Positions 54,838-63,540 of a stretch of 64,000 nucleotides of DNA are shown piece by piece (positions within the stretch are counted from its first letter, which is position 1; each line of letters starts with the position of its first letter). The notes beneath the pieces are model-generated. The model saw nothing but the letters and a program-made list of their open reading frames with translations. It was not told where the DNA came from and ran no database searches. The position numbers and the translations under genes were made by a program. The stretch is from Flavobacterium sufflavum (GTDB lineage Bacteria > Bacteroidota > Bacteroidia > Flavobacteriales > Flavobacteriaceae): NCBI RefSeq assembly GCF_004016525.1, contig NZ_SACJ01000003.1:124001-188000 (forward strand), read 5' to 3'.

Positions 54838-56274
54838 ATGAAAACTAAAATAATATTTTTAAGCATCATAGCTTCTTTTTTTATCACACAAACAGAAGCT
54901 CAAAATAGAACAACGGTAAACGCCATGAGTAACGAAATTAGCGACAATCTCGATTTGAGAGCTGTTGCATCAATTTTTGGAGACTCTAGAAATCTGGAAG
55001 ATTTTGAAAGACGTTTGAATGACCCTGAACTTCAGATTTCTAATTTAGACTTAAATAATGACGACGAAGTAGATTATTTACGCGTAATAGAAACTGCAGA
55101 ATACAATACCCACGTAGTTATTATCCAAGCTGTTTTAGGTCGTGATGTATACCAAGATGTGGCAACCATCGATATCGTAAGAGACAACTACAACAGAGTG
55201 CAAGTACAATTTGTAGGTAATGAATATATGTATGGTCCTAATTACATATACGAACCGGTATATTATTCTACACCATTAATCTATGCTTCTTTTTGGGTTT
55301 CTAATTACCGCCCTTATGTTTCAAGCTGGTACTGGAATTATTATCCATCTTACTACTATGCATGGAATCCATATCCAGTGTTCAGATACAGAAGCAACAT
55401 TAGTTTGTGCTTAAATTTTCATAACAGCTACAATTATGTAAGCTACAGAAGAAGTAATCTGGCTATTTCCCTATACAACACCAGACGTTCTAATGCTTAT
55501 GAAAGACGTTATCCAAATTATGCATTTACAAGAAGATACAGTAATTACTCTAATCGTTACGATTTAGATCAAAGAAGAGGTTCTTCTAGATATAGCAACC
55601 CAACTGGTAGAAACACAACCGGTAGACAATACAATGCTCCTCAAAGAAGAGAAACACAAAGAGACTATTCTCAAAACAGAGCTAATAATTCTACCTCCAG
55701 ACAAAATACAGCAAGAGACTATTCTGAAAACAGATCGGCAGCTGACAGACAAAACGCACCATCAAGAAACTACAATCAAAACAATGGAAGCAGTTCCCGA
55801 GAAAACAATATTGAAAGAGCACCAGGCAGAGAAAACAATCAAAATAATGCTTACAACTCAAGAGGAGGAAATGTAACTCAAGCAGCTCCAGGCAGAGAAA
55901 ATAATCAAAACAATGCTTACGGCTCAAGAGGTGGAAATACAACTCAAACAGCTCCAAGCAGAGAATACAATCCAAACAATACTGCTAATAACTCAAGAGA
56001 AAACAGCACCCAAAGAGAATCTAATAGAGCGTACAATCAAAATAACGCAGAAAACAACAGACAAAATCAAACACAACAAAGTCCAATAACAAGATCCTAT
56101 ACACCTCGACAAGAAAATAGTCCTCAAAGAGAACAAAACAACAGAGAAAATTATCAAAACAGAGGAAATATGCCAGGATCTGGCGCTCCGGCACAAAGAG
56201 CTGAATCTAATAGAAATAACGACAACAGAGGCGAAAACAACAATTCTTCCAGAAATAACAACCGAAGAATATAA
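54838..56274 (+). CDS. Exported Asn/Arg/Gln/Ser-rich low-complexity protein
   Basis: 478 residues. Signal peptide (ends TQTEAQ), then a folded-looking domain to about residue 140 with LDLNNDDEVDYLRVIET and VVIIQAVLGRDVYQDVATIDI. Next a Tyr/Trp-rich segment (YYWNYYPSYYYAWNPYPVFRY by motif, about 145-190). The last 280 residues are disordered and rich in Asn, Arg, Gln and Ser, with 22-residue tandem repeats starting APGRENNQNNAY near residues 333 and 355 and a decayed third (APSREYNPNN). High positive charge from Arg. It follows the ECF sigma operon and has a sigma-54-like promoter. Function unknown; surface or envelope matrix is plausible. Confidence 0.8.
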   Translation: MKTKIIFLSIIASFFITQTEAQNRTTVNAMSNEISDNLDLRAVASIFGDSRNLEDFERRLNDPELQISNLDLNNDDEVDYLRVIETAEYNTHVVIIQAVLGRDVYQDVATIDIVRDNYNRVQVQFVGNEYMYGPNYIYEPVYYSTPLIYASFWVSNYRPYVSSWYWNYYPSYYYAWNPYPVFRYRSNISLCLNFHNSYNYVSYRRSNLAISLYNTRRSNAYERRYPNYAFTRRYSNYSNRYDLDQRRGSSRYSNPTGRNTTGRQYNAPQRRETQRDYSQNRANNSTSRQNTARDYSENRSAADRQNAPSRNYNQNNGSSSRENNIERAPGRENNQNNAYNSRGGNVTQAAPGRENNQNNAYGSRGGNTTQTAPSREYNPNNTANNSRENSTQRESNRAYNQNNAENNRQNQTQQSPITRSYTPRQENSPQREQNNRENYQNRGNMPGSGAPAQRAESNRNNDNRGENNNSSRNNNRRI

Positions 56275-56294
56275 CAAAATAAAAAGCTATTATT

Positions 56295-56332
56295 AAAACA
56301 CGATCAAATGGTCGTGTTTTTTTGTTTTTTTA
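56295..56332 (+). terminator. Terminator after the Asn-rich protein gene
   Basis: AAACACGA / TCGTGTTT (56297-56319) with a short loop, followed by T7GT7. Confidence 0.85.
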
Positions 56333-56360
56333 AAAGCAAATAACTTTTGATTTGCTAAAA

Positions 56361-58373
56361 ATGAGTAAATTTGGTGCCTTTACAAAATTATTCATGAGCG
56401 CATCACATAGACATTTACACAGTAAATTTACATTAGGAGGTTTATTAATTACATTAGGGATTATATATGGTGATATCGGAACCTCTCCATTATACGTAAT
56501 GAAAGCCATATTAGGAGATCACACCATTAATGCCGATGTAGTTTTAGGAGGAATATCTGCTGTATTTTGGACTTTGACTTTACAAACAACCCTTAAATAT
56601 GTAGTCATCACCTTAAATGCTGACAACCACGGTGAGGGTGGAATTTTTGCTCTATATGCTTTAGTAAAAAAAACAAAGATTAGATGGCTCATTGTTCCCG
56701 CTATTATCGGAGGTAGTGCCTTATTAGCTGACGGAATTATTACCCCTCCCGTTTCGGTATCTTCAGCCGTAGAAGGAATTAGAACTTATTATCCTGAAAT
56801 AAATACCGTCCCTATTGTTATTGGGATTTTGTTTGTTCTCTTCACCATACAGCAATTTGGAACAAAACTGGTTGGTAAATTCTTTGCTCCAATGATGTTT
56901 ATATGGTTCAGTATGCTTGGAATATTAGGTGCAATCCAAATAGCAAAACACCCTGAAGTTTTTAAAGCTTTTAATCCTTATTATGCTTATCATTTACTAA
57001 CAATTCATCCGGATGGATTTTTCGTTCTTGGATTTGTCTTTTTATGTACTACGGGAGCTGAAGCATTATATTCAGACATGGGACATTGCGGAAGAAAGAA
57101 TATCAGAATCAGTTGGATTTTTGTTAAAGCAACTTTAGTACTTAACTATTTTGGACAAGGAGCTTATTTAATTCATAACGAAGGACAAACATTGCAAAGT
57201 TTAGGTGGAAAAAACGGAAATCCGTTCTACCTAATTATGGATCATTGGTTTCAGCCATTCGGAATTGTTATCGCTACTTTAGCGGCTGTTATTGCTTCTC
57301 AGGCATTAATCAGTGGGTCTTTCACTCTTATCAATGAGGCCATGCGATTGAATTTTTGGCCAAAAGCAAAAATTAAATACCCTACCGAATTACAAGGTCA
57401 ATTGTATATTCCATCTATAAACTGGTTGTTGTTCTTTGGCTGTGTGGGAATCGTTCTGCACTTTGAAGAATCCAGCAATATGGAACATGCTTATGGTTTA
57501 GCCATCATTTTATGCATGATAATGACCACCATTTTACTTAATTTTTATTTGATTATGAAAAGAGTAAAATTGTATTTCATGGTTCCGTTAATTACTATTT
57601 ACCTATTGATTGAGTTAAGCTTTCTGGCAGCTAATATCACCAAATTTGCCGATGGAGGTTATGTAACTTTAATTATTGCTACCATTTTAATTTGTGTAAT
57701 GTCTATTTGGTTTACAGCGAAAAAAATTACCAAAAGCTATACTAAAATTGTAAAAGTTCAAGATTATATAAAAGTACTTAGCGAACTAAGTGTTGACTTG
57801 AGTATCCCTAAATATGCTACCCATTTAGTATATATGACCAATGCAGGACGAGTTGACGAAATAGAAGAAAAAGTAATGTATTCTATCCTGCAAAAAAGGC
57901 CAAAAAGAGCTGACATCTATTGGTTTGTACACGTAAACATCTTAACTGAACCTTATAAAACCGAATATAGAGTAACCGAAATTCTTAAAGACGATCTATA
58001 TCGCGTTGATTTCAATCTGGGTTTTAGAGAGCCTACAAAAATTAACCTGATGTTTAAGGAAGTAATCAAAGACATGGTTAAAAATGGCGAAGTAGATATT
58101 AGAAGCCGTTATGAATCATTAAACAAAAACAACATCATTGGCGACTTTAAATTTGTGCTGTCTGAGAAATTTTTATCAAATGACAACGAATTAAAATGGC
58201 ATGAAAATATTATTATGAACTCGTATTTCTTTATCAAAAAAATGAGCTTATCCGAGGAAAGTGCTTTTGGATTGGATAGTAGTTCTGTGAAAATAGAAAA
58301 ATTCCCAATGATACTTCATACCCCTGAAAACATTGACTTAACTCGTTTAGAAGCAAGAGAAATACAAATTTAA
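56361..58373 (+). CDS. kup: KUP/HAK potassium transporter
   Basis: About 670 residues from the ATG at 56361; the frame extends to a TTG at 56352, and a later ATG at 56394 is also possible. About 12 membrane helices: TLGIIYGDIGTSPLYVMKAI is the family signature, with NADNHGEGGIFALYALV, ADGIITPPVSVSSAVEG and TTGAEALYSDMGHCGR. The C-terminal soluble domain (from about residue 470) is complete. It imports K+ with protons. Monocistronic, followed by a terminator. Confidence 0.95.
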   Translation: MSKFGAFTKLFMSASHRHLHSKFTLGGLLITLGIIYGDIGTSPLYVMKAILGDHTINADVVLGGISAVFWTLTLQTTLKYVVITLNADNHGEGGIFALYALVKKTKIRWLIVPAIIGGSALLADGIITPPVSVSSAVEGIRTYYPEINTVPIVIGILFVLFTIQQFGTKLVGKFFAPMMFIWFSMLGILGAIQIAKHPEVFKAFNPYYAYHLLTIHPDGFFVLGFVFLCTTGAEALYSDMGHCGRKNIRISWIFVKATLVLNYFGQGAYLIHNEGQTLQSLGGKNGNPFYLIMDHWFQPFGIVIATLAAVIASQALISGSFTLINEAMRLNFWPKAKIKYPTELQGQLYIPSINWLLFFGCVGIVLHFEESSNMEHAYGLAIILCMIMTTILLNFYLIMKRVKLYFMVPLITIYLLIELSFLAANITKFADGGYVTLIIATILICVMSIWFTAKKITKSYTKIVKVQDYIKVLSELSVDLSIPKYATHLVYMTNAGRVDEIEEKVMYSILQKRPKRADIYWFVHVNILTEPYKTEYRVTEILKDDLYRVDFNLGFREPTKINLMFKEVIKDMVKNGEVDIRSRYESLNKNNIIGDFKFVLSEKFLSNDNELKWHENIIMNSYFFIKKMSLSEESAFGLDSSSVKIEKFPMILHTPENIDLTRLEAREIQI

Positions 58374-58410
58374 AATTTTTAAAAGAGTAATTAAGCTTCA
58401 ATTTATATAT

Positions 58411-58452
58411 CAAAATCCGTCTCGTTTAAATATTAAGCAGACGGATTTTTTG
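58411..58452 (+). terminator. Terminator after kup
   Basis: AAATCCGTCT / AGACGGATTT with a 16-nt loop and six T. Confidence 0.85.
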
Positions 58453-58502
58453 TTTATAGCTTCAGTCATTTTTAATTGTTCAGACAGCTATTTATTCGAT
58501 AA

Positions 58503-58529
58503 TTTGTAATAATAAATACTATATATTTG
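58503..58529 (+). promoter_or_regulatory. Promoter of the structured RNA
   Basis: TTTG (58503-58506), 15 nt, TATATTTG (58522-58529). The -7 box is perfect; spacing is slightly short of the usual 17-23. Predicted initiation near 58536 falls exactly at the foot of the RNA's closing stem. Confidence 0.55.
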
Positions 58530-58535
58530 AACAGA

Positions 58536-58640
58536 GAAAAATCCTTATTGTTTAGCATACATCTTTCCAAAAATTGGAGCGAAGATATAGTAGGAATCTA
58601 TAATTCCACAATGCTAAAAGGATTTTCATTTTATCATTAG
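58536..58640 (+). ncRNA. Candidate three-way-junction small RNA (possibly Flavo-1 family)
   Basis: A closing stem AAAATCCTT (58538-58546) / AAGGATTTT (58618-58626) continues, after a 5-nt bulge on the 5' side, as TTAGCAT (58552-58558) / ATGCTAA (58611-58617). Inside are two hairpins: ATCTT-t-CCAA / TTGG-agcg-AAGAT (58561-58586, AAA loop) and GGAAT / ATTCC (58593-58607, 5-nt loop). A T-rich tail (TTTTCATTTTATC) follows. It has no ORF and its own promoter motif. A conserved flavobacterial RNA of similar size, Flavo-1, has been described; membership is a guess to be tested with its covariance model. Confidence 0.6.
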
Positions 58641-58753
58641 GAAAATACACAGTTTGAAAAATCTTAAGAAGTGGAAAGCAGAGTAAGCACAGCACTTTTA
58701 GATTTTATTTCAAAAAAGACATAAAAAAACGTTTAAAATTATCCGTATTTAAG

Positions 58754-60892
58754 TTGAGAGACAAACTAAAAGAAACAGTAACAGCAAATGTAATAACGTT
58801 TTTGCTTTATTACATATTCGCTATTTTAGGAATGAAATTCATCAATCTTCCACCGGGGAATTTAACTGTAATATGGTTACCAGCAGGAATTGCGTTAGGA
58901 AGTCTGATGAAATTTGGCCGCAAAGTAATTCCGGCAATTTTTTTGGCGTCATTCTTTTCAAACATACCTTTTTTTATAATTCAAAACGATTTATGGCACA
59001 CCTTTAAAGGAGTAACCTTAGGAACCTGGATTGCGTCAATAGACACATTACAATCGGTCTTAGGATATGTAGCTTATACCAGAATAATCAAATCTCCCAT
59101 TTTCTGGAAAACTAAAAATGTCCTGAAATATTACCTTTATATGGTTTTGCTTCCGCCAATTCTCACCACCTGGATAATGGTGCTATCTCCTTACCTTATG
59201 GGATATTTTCAGGCTACAACTTCTGAATTATTAATAAAAATTGGTCTGATTACTCTTTCCGATATTTTAGGAATCATATTAGTTGTTCCTTTATTTTATG
59301 CTCTAAAAAAAATAAAACCGGTCAATACCAAAGATTTTTTACTCTTTCTTTCCTTCAACCTATTATTGTTATTGAATCTATATTACAGTCTGAGCTACTA
59401 CCCTCTTCTGATTTATATTTCGATTCCAATTTTAACTTTATTCATTATCCGATTCAAAACCATAGGCTACTCTATTGGTATCATCATTTTTAGTGCCTGC
59501 ACTATTTATGCAACATCAATCGGAATTGGGCCTTTTTACGAAAGCAAACAATATATTTCATTTATTAATTTATTCATATTTATCATCAGTATTGCCTTGC
59601 CGCTATCGTATATTTTTTCACTAATCAATGAACTGACTTACTACAACAATGAGCTAAAAAAGAAAAACAGGAATCTAAAAGAACTTTCTAATAATCTCAA
59701 TGTAACAATCCAAGAAAGAACCAAAGATTTGATAATTGCTAAAGAAGAAGCCGAAACAGCCAATAAACTAAAATCAACATTTTTGTCGAATATGAGTCAC
59801 GAAATAAGAACTCCTATAAACGGAATCCTTGGCTTCATTGATATTCTTGATGAAAAAGAAACTGATCAGGAAAAAAGAAACTATTTAGACATTCTAAAAA
59901 TATCATCCTTGAATTTACTAGGCATCATAAACGATATTTTAGATCTTTCAAAAATAGAATCCGGAAAACACACCATCGTTGAAAACCGGATAAACATCAC
60001 CGATTTTATCGAAAAATCTTCTAAAAGTTTCAAAGAACAGGCTAAAATTAAGGGTATCGATTTTATTCTTGATTGCGAAAATTGTACTGAAAAAGAAATT
60101 ATTTCCGATGAAAAAATACTGTCCCAAATTTTGAATAATTTACTTTCGAATGCCATAAAATTTACTGACAAAGGATATGTGAAATTGCAAATCAACACAC
60201 TCGTCAAAAATAAAATCGAGATTAAAGTTACTGACACCGGCATAGGAATCAACAAAAACAAAAAAAGCAGAATATTTGCCCCCTTTTATCAAGGCGATAA
60301 TTCCTTGTCTAAAAAATACGGAGGAACAGGTTTAGGCTTACCAATTATAAAAAAATCTGTTGATTTGCTTCACGGTGAAATCAGCGTAAAAACCAAAGAA
60401 GAAAAGGGAACAGAATTTATCATCTCTATACCTTATAAGATTTCGGACAAGGTTAAAAATCACAAAAGCAAACCAATAGAAATTATTCAACAGCACAACA
60501 ATAAACAGCTAAAAATAATATCGGCTGAAGATGTAGAAATCAATCAACTGTTAGTCGAAAAAATACTGAAATCCCAAAACTGGGACGTCAAAAAAGTGTA
60601 TAATGGCAAAGAGCTATTAGCCGAACTTGAAAACGAAAGCTACAACATTATATTGATGGACATTCAAATGCCGGAAATGGACGGAATTGAAGCTACAAAA
60701 ATCATAAAAGCGAATCCTAAATTGGCTAATACTCCCATCATAGCATTATCTGCCTACGCTTTTGAAGAAAACATAAAGGAAATAATAGATTCAGGAGTCA
60801 ATGATTATGTATCAAAACCAATACAAAAAGAGGAATTGATTCGTAAGATAAATACTTGGACAAACCACAACTTTGCGGATGTTTCAATATAA
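58754..60892 (+). CDS. MASE1-type hybrid sensor histidine kinase
   Basis: 712 residues starting at TTG (no ATG before the first helix). N-terminal MASE1-like membrane domain with about eight helices (residues 10-300; PPGNLTVIWLPAGIALGSL is typical). A coiled coil, then HisKA with His349 (NMSHEIRTPINGILGF), HATPase (NNLLSNAIKF, DTGIGI, GGTGLGL) and a C-terminal receiver with Asp636 (IILMDIQMPEMDG). All catalytic residues are intact. No partner regulator is adjacent; an Hpt protein lies at 19.9 kb. The signal sensed is unknown. Confidence 0.94.
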   Translation: MRDKLKETVTANVITFLLYYIFAILGMKFINLPPGNLTVIWLPAGIALGSLMKFGRKVIPAIFLASFFSNIPFFIIQNDLWHTFKGVTLGTWIASIDTLQSVLGYVAYTRIIKSPIFWKTKNVLKYYLYMVLLPPILTTWIMVLSPYLMGYFQATTSELLIKIGLITLSDILGIILVVPLFYALKKIKPVNTKDFLLFLSFNLLLLLNLYYSLSYYPLLIYISIPILTLFIIRFKTIGYSIGIIIFSACTIYATSIGIGPFYESKQYISFINLFIFIISIALPLSYIFSLINELTYYNNELKKKNRNLKELSNNLNVTIQERTKDLIIAKEEAETANKLKSTFLSNMSHEIRTPINGILGFIDILDEKETDQEKRNYLDILKISSLNLLGIINDILDLSKIESGKHTIVENRINITDFIEKSSKSFKEQAKIKGIDFILDCENCTEKEIISDEKILSQILNNLLSNAIKFTDKGYVKLQINTLVKNKIEIKVTDTGIGINKNKKSRIFAPFYQGDNSLSKKYGGTGLGLPIIKKSVDLLHGEISVKTKEEKGTEFIISIPYKISDKVKNHKSKPIEIIQQHNNKQLKIISAEDVEINQLLVEKILKSQNWDVKKVYNGKELLAELENESYNIILMDIQMPEMDGIEATKIIKANPKLANTPIIALSAYAFEENIKEIIDSGVNDYVSKPIQKEELIRKINTWTNHNFADVSI

Positions 60893-60986
60893 AATTTCAA
60901 AAAAATTTTACTTGCCAATCCTCTCTATTAACGTTTAAAATGAACTTTATTTAATTAAATTTGGTAAAATTTCAATCAAAAACAAC

Positions 60987-61661
60987 TTGAAAACCGCATT
61001 TAAAATTCTTCTAAAATTAGTCTTATTTCTTTTGGGATTCATTTTACTGTACGTAATAATTGCCTATTTACTTTCAATAATAACAATTGAAAAAGAAGCT
61101 GACACAAAACCAGAAGTTGAAATATACATCCTGACAAATGGCGTCCATACCGATATTGTAATGCATACAATAAGCGATCAAATAGATTGGAGCAAACAAA
61201 TTCAATTTAAAAACACCATAGCTGCCGATTCTACTTATAAGTATATTGCTTTGGGTTGGGGAGATAAAGGATTTTATTTAGAAACTCCTGAATGGTCTGA
61301 CCTAAAAGCTTCGGTTGCACTTAAGGCCGCTTCCGGATTAGGCACAAGCGCTATCCATGCTACTTATTACAAGCAAATGAAATTGGGCAAAGACTGTAAA
61401 TCAATGCTAATTAGCAAAGAACAATACCAGCGCTTAATTACTTACATTACCGATAGTTTCCAAAAAGATACTGAGGGTAATTTTATTCCAATAATAACCA
61501 ACGCTAATTATGGCAAAACCGATGCTTTTTATGAGGCAAACGGAAGTTACAGCATGATAAAAACCTGCAATAGCTGGACTAATAGCGCTTTAAAAGCTTG
61601 TGGTCAAAAATGCTGTTTATGGACAGCCACCGATTCCGGAATTTTTTCAAAATACAAATAA
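60987..61661 (+). CDS. TIGR02117/DUF2459 family protein
   Basis: 224 residues from a TTG start (MKTAFKILLKLVLF). One N-terminal transmembrane helix, then a periplasmic domain: EIYILTNGVHTDIVMH, YIALGWGDKGFYLETPEW, GLGTSAIHATYY and TCNSWTNSALKACG are the family motifs. The conserved His (GVHTD) and Cys (TCNSW) suggest a cysteine-hydrolase-like site; the family is uncharacterised. 94 bp after the kinase gene, no terminator seen between. Confidence 0.87.
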   Translation: MKTAFKILLKLVLFLLGFILLYVIIAYLLSIITIEKEADTKPEVEIYILTNGVHTDIVMHTISDQIDWSKQIQFKNTIAADSTYKYIALGWGDKGFYLETPEWSDLKASVALKAASGLGTSAIHATYYKQMKLGKDCKSMLISKEQYQRLITYITDSFQKDTEGNFIPIITNANYGKTDAFYEANGSYSMIKTCNSWTNSALKACGQKCCLWTATDSGIFSKYK

Positions 61662-61761
61662 AATTAAAAGACATCAAAAATCCTTTTTGTAACAGGGTCG
61701 CACGAGTTTTATTTTTGCCACGACCCGAGTGATAGAGAATAGGCGAAGCAATTACACGAAA

Positions 61762-61891
61762 TAATACCATTTAGAATTATTGTTTAGTCCGATAGTTTTT
61801 TTGTCACATCGAGCGCAGTCGAGATGCTGCAATAGTTCTCGACTACGCTCGAACTGACAATAGGACTGATTTATATTTCCAATTGGTATAA
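61762..61891. repeat. 130-bp imperfect palindrome, MITE/REP-like
   Basis: The outer arms TAATACCATTTAGAATTATT... (61762-61790) and ...TTTCCAATTGGTATAA (61863-61891) match at about 21 of 29 positions as inverted repeats. The inner arms TTGTCACATCGAGCGCAGTC... (61801-61825) and ...GACTACGCTCGAACTGACAA (61836-61860) match at about 21 of 25. The inner part is related to the sequence inside the radical SAM gene at 5316-5360. No ORF, so if mobile it would be non-autonomous. Confidence 0.7.
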
Positions 61892-61988
61892 CACAAATAT
61901 TAATTCTAAAATAAATTGCACAAATTTTTATCTGACTTTGGCAGATTCGTAAAATATTATTTTTGCTTCGGACTCCTTATTTTACCGG

Positions 61989-62151
61989 ACATAACGTAAA
62001 AACAGCTACAATAAGCAAAAAGATTAAAATTGTGGCTTGTAAGATTTAATTTCTATATTTGAAAAAAGAATAAAACGAAATAAAACTTCGCCAATCTACC
62101 CGATTTTGGATGTATATACGAAGCTTTGCTTCGGATATAAAAGAGTTATGT
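61989..62151. repeat. Cassette-boundary-like motif pair, site 1
   Basis: ACATAAC (61989-61995) and GTTATGT (62145-62151) are exact reverse complements framing 163 bp just before the unknown gene at 62182. The inside contains a CGAAGC/GCTTCG hairpin but not the long inner stem seen at site 2. Confidence 0.4.
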
Positions 62152-62181
62152 GTAACCTTAAAAGACAAATCCTAACAAAAA

Positions 62182-62844
62182 ATGGTATCATATAGTGACA
62201 AGGAATATATAGAATCAAAAGCTATCAAGAAAGGTCTTAAAAAATTAGACTCTCCATTTTCTGACCTTGCCAATTGGATAAATGATAATTTTGGAGTGAA
62301 GCCATTAAATATTGTTTATGACATTCTTGAACATAATAAACAACCTAGACTTCAAGTAATTTTTGAAAAGTACAAAGACAATATATCATTTAAAACAGAA
62401 AACAGTTTATTCCAAAACCCTGATAGGCAACTAATGATTCAAAATGCATTTAGAGATTTGATTCATAACCATAGTGAATTTACTGCAGACAATTTATATG
62501 TTATTTTCAGTTCATTTGAGCCAATTGCGAAAGAAGAAGCAAATGGAAAAATAAATAATCAAAAGCTATACAAGCTAAAAGAAAACTTAAAAGAACAACA
62601 AATTTGGGAAATCAAAAGAAATTTCTCAACAGGAATTTTCTTTTTCTTTACCAACGAACAACTTGAAAAAAACGACAATAATGAGACTAAAAACAAGTTT
62701 AAAAGTGAGTATTTAAAACTAATAAAAGAATGTGACGAATTTGATTATATAAACGACTCAACCTTTTCTATTAAACTTGACAGCAAAGAAAATTTTGATA
62801 AGAACTACCAAAGTAATTGGTTCTATTATTACAAAGACAATTAA
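62182..62844 (+). CDS. Orphan protein of unknown function (cassette-like gene 1)
   Basis: 220 residues, soluble, no signal peptide or membrane segment, rich in Lys, Asn, Asp and Phe. It opens MVSYSDKEYIESKAIKKGLKKL and has an aromatic run GIFFFFTNEQL near residue 150. I recognise no domain. It is a single-gene unit flanked on both sides by ACATAAC/GTTATGT-type motifs, like a gene cassette, and has no operon neighbours. Confidence 0.75.
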   Translation: MVSYSDKEYIESKAIKKGLKKLDSPFSDLANWINDNFGVKPLNIVYDILEHNKQPRLQVIFEKYKDNISFKTENSLFQNPDRQLMIQNAFRDLIHNHSEFTADNLYVIFSSFEPIAKEEANGKINNQKLYKLKENLKEQQIWEIKRNFSTGIFFFFTNEQLEKNDNNETKNKFKSEYLKLIKECDEFDYINDSTFSIKLDSKENFDKNYQSNWFYYYKDN

Positions 62845-62858
62845 AACAATAAAAAGGC

Positions 62859-62993
62859 TACACATAACAGCTCTACAACGGATTTGGGTAATAGACTTAA
62901 TGGAAAGATAATTTTATTTGAAATGATTTTGCAAATCCGAAAATAGGGTTTAATTAGTCCCAAACCCGCTGTAGTACCAGAACATTATATGGC
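62859..62993. repeat. attC-like palindromic site 2 between orphan genes
   Basis: It starts with ACATAAC (62862-62868) and CTACAACGGATTTGGG (62873-62888), and ends with CCCAAACCCGCTGTAG (62959-62974) and AACATTATATGG (62981-62992). The inner arms pair at 14 of 16 positions; the outer arms pair more weakly. Length about 130 bp. Two nested, interrupted inverted repeats of this size are the layout of integron attC sites, though the boxes differ from the strict RYYYAAC/GTTRRRY consensus. Confidence 0.5.
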
Positions 62994-63015
62994 ATTTTAA
63001 AGACTGACACCACCA

Positions 63016-63540
63016 ATGATAATTCAAGCAGAAATAATAAGTCAACCATATTCCGGAGAATATACCGAAAGAATTTACGATAACGAAAGCGCGTGGAATT
63101 CTCAGAGTTGGGCTTTTATAAAGTTTGTCGAGGAAGATTATTATGAGTGGTGCGGACAATTTCGTGGTTTTCCTAAACAAGTTGCTATCTCGACACCTAA
63201 AAAGATTGTTCTAGTCTTGACTTCTGACTATTTATATCAACTTGACATAGAAACAGGAAACTTAACAGAATTGGAAGACCAACCTCAATATCAAAATTTG
63301 ACAGTAGCACCAAATGGAGATTTTATTCTCGCGGACTATTACAACTTTGAAAAAGTTACGACAAACATAAAACAGAAAATTTCAATTGAAAGTTCAATAC
63401 AAATGGATATGATTGAGTTTAAAAATTGGCAGAAATCAAAGCTTGAATTTACGTGCGATGAATTCGTAAATTGGGACAGACATTTGACAATGACTTATGA
63501 TAGTGAAACAAACAAGATTGAGATAAAAAACGCTACATAA
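63016..63540 (+). CDS. Orphan protein of unknown function (cassette-like gene 2)
   Basis: 174 residues, soluble, acidic and aromatic-rich, predicted mostly beta (KIVLVLTSDYLYQLDIETGNLTEL, VAPNGDFILADYYNFEKV look like propeller-type strands). No family recognised. Its last codons (AAC GCT ACA TAA) overlap the next ACATAAC boundary motif, so the stop codon is supplied by the boundary itself. Preceded by the attC-like site 2. Confidence 0.75.
   Translation: MIIQAEIISQPYSGEYTERIYDNESAWNSQSWAFIKFVEEDYYEWCGQFRGFPKQVAISTPKKIVLVLTSDYLYQLDIETGNLTELEDQPQYQNLTVAPNGDFILADYYNFEKVTTNIKQKISIESSIQMDMIEFKNWQKSKLEFTCDEFVNWDRHLTMTYDSETNKIEIKNAT

Larger units (their letters stand above)
58374..58753. other. 380-bp intergenic region holding a structured RNA
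   Basis: The region between kup and the histidine kinase gene contains the kup terminator (58411-58452), a promoter-like pair at 58503-58529 and a structured RNA candidate at 58536-58640 (both listed). The last 110 bp before the kinase start hold no further motif I can name. Confidence 0.75.
61662..62181. other. 520-bp intergenic region with palindromic element
   Basis: It holds the 130-bp palindromic element at 61762-61891 and paired ACATAAC (61989-61995) and GTTATGT (62145-62151) motifs. A short GGGTCG/CGACCC inverted repeat (about 61697-61725) and a CGAAGC/GCTTCG hairpin (about 62119-62133) are also present. No credible ORF. Confidence 0.75.

Noticed and set aside
55826..55980. 66-bp tandem repeats considered as a CRISPR array
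   Set aside because: The repeats are coding (22 residues each), contiguous without spacers and only about 2.5 copies.
55634..56277. ORFs in other frames of the Asn-rich protein gene
   Set aside because: They arise from the repeated codons of the true reading frame; the exported protein frame has a signal peptide and a folded domain.
61660..61740. GGGTCG/CGACCC stem after the TIGR02117 gene as a terminator
   Set aside because: Only 6 bp with a long loop and no T tract.
62859..62993. A standard class 1-type attC site
   Set aside because: The outer boxes (ACATAAC, AACATTATATGG) do not satisfy RYYYAAC/GTTRRRY, so it is reported only as attC-like.
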